5,846 bases of DNA, taken from contig JBBQSD010000229.1 of the NCBI GenBank assembly GCA_038214135.1, positions 1 through 5,846 of the forward strand, in the 5' to 3' direction. The position numbers and the translations under genes are program-made. The notes under the pieces are model-generated. The model ran no database searches. It was not told the DNA's origin and saw only the letters and a list, made by a program, of their open reading frames with translations. Source of the DNA: JANLSE01 sp038214135 (GTDB lineage Bacteria; Chloroflexota; Chloroflexia; Chloroflexales; Roseiflexaceae). This document shows, piece by piece, positions 5,666 through 5,846 of the stretch (positions within the stretch are counted from its first letter, which is position 1; each line of letters begins with the position of its first letter).

Positions 5666-5708
5666 AGCGCAGTACAATCAGCTACACAAACCATGTGTGA
5701 TGCGTAGC

Positions 5709-5846
5709 ACAGCAGCACAACGCCCCGCAGAGAAGGGGATTGAAACTCAGGTGTGCTGGTGCATCGCGCTGTGGTGTTTCAACAGCAGCACAACGCCCCG
5801 CAGAGAAGGGGATTGAAACTTATCAACTTCGGCCAACTCCTACACT
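5709..5846 (+). CRISPR. Leader-proximal end of a CRISPR array (two repeats)
   Basis: Two identical 39-base copies are seen at 5709-5747 and 5782-5820, period 73. The outer bases may match by chance, so the true repeat is probably 36-37 bases (about 5710-5746 and 5783-5819), with a complete spacer of about 36 bases and a second spacer cut by the window end (from about 5820). The repeat contains CCCC and GGGG arms around GCAGAGAA, a weak hairpin, and ends in ATTGAAAC, the classic 8-base 5' handle of mature crRNA for type III and many type I repeats. That ending and the upstream promoter orient the array left to right, so the newest spacers are here. Just before repeat 2 the spacer ends in GTTTCAA, complementary to the TTGAAAC end of the repeat, which blurs the repeat's left boundary. 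The next copies would settle it. Confidence 0.92.

Overview
The window looks like a piece of a Chloroflexota (Chloroflexales-like) chromosome. It has GC-rich coding sequence, Uma2-family genes in tandem, and a type III CRISPR accessory set that I associate with that phylum (a TIGR02710-type CARF-HEPN protein plus a small Csx15-like protein). The assignment rests on gene content only; cyanobacteria also carry many Uma2 genes, so it is tentative.

Layout. Positions 52-1333 hold two Uma2-family (DUF820) nuclease-fold genes on the minus strand, 73 bases apart. A 314-base intergenic region (1334-1647) contains a diverged repeat module and an octamer-phased tract. Four tightly packed plus-strand genes follow (1648-5256): a CARF-HEPN predicted ribonuclease, a WYL-domain regulator, a CARF protein with two N-terminal membrane helices, and a small Csx15-like protein overlapping it by four bases. 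Positions 5257-5708 are a 452-base gene-free leader region. It carries a second octamer tract, a second and longer copy of the intergenic module, a third octamer tract, a palindrome and a good promoter candidate. The leader-proximal end of a CRISPR array starts at about 5709 and runs off the window.

How it may work. The operon reads as the signalling half of a type III CRISPR system. A Cas10 complex encoded elsewhere would make cyclic oligoadenylate. That would activate a soluble RNase (CARF-HEPN) and a membrane effector (2TM-CARF), while the Csx15-like protein would degrade or buffer the signal and the WYL protein would tune expression. No cas10, effector-complex, cas6, cas1 or cas2 gene lies in this window.

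Most unusual observations. (1) A two-membrane-helix CARF protein is translationally coupled to a Csx15-like gene. (2) A diverged module of about 126 bp flanks the effector cassette on both sides. (3) The downstream module copy contains a perfect 37-bp duplication around a 35-bp insert, which is CRISPR repeat/spacer geometry and suggests ectopic Cas1-Cas2 integration. (4) Degenerate 8-bp-phased tracts occur in every long intergenic stretch.
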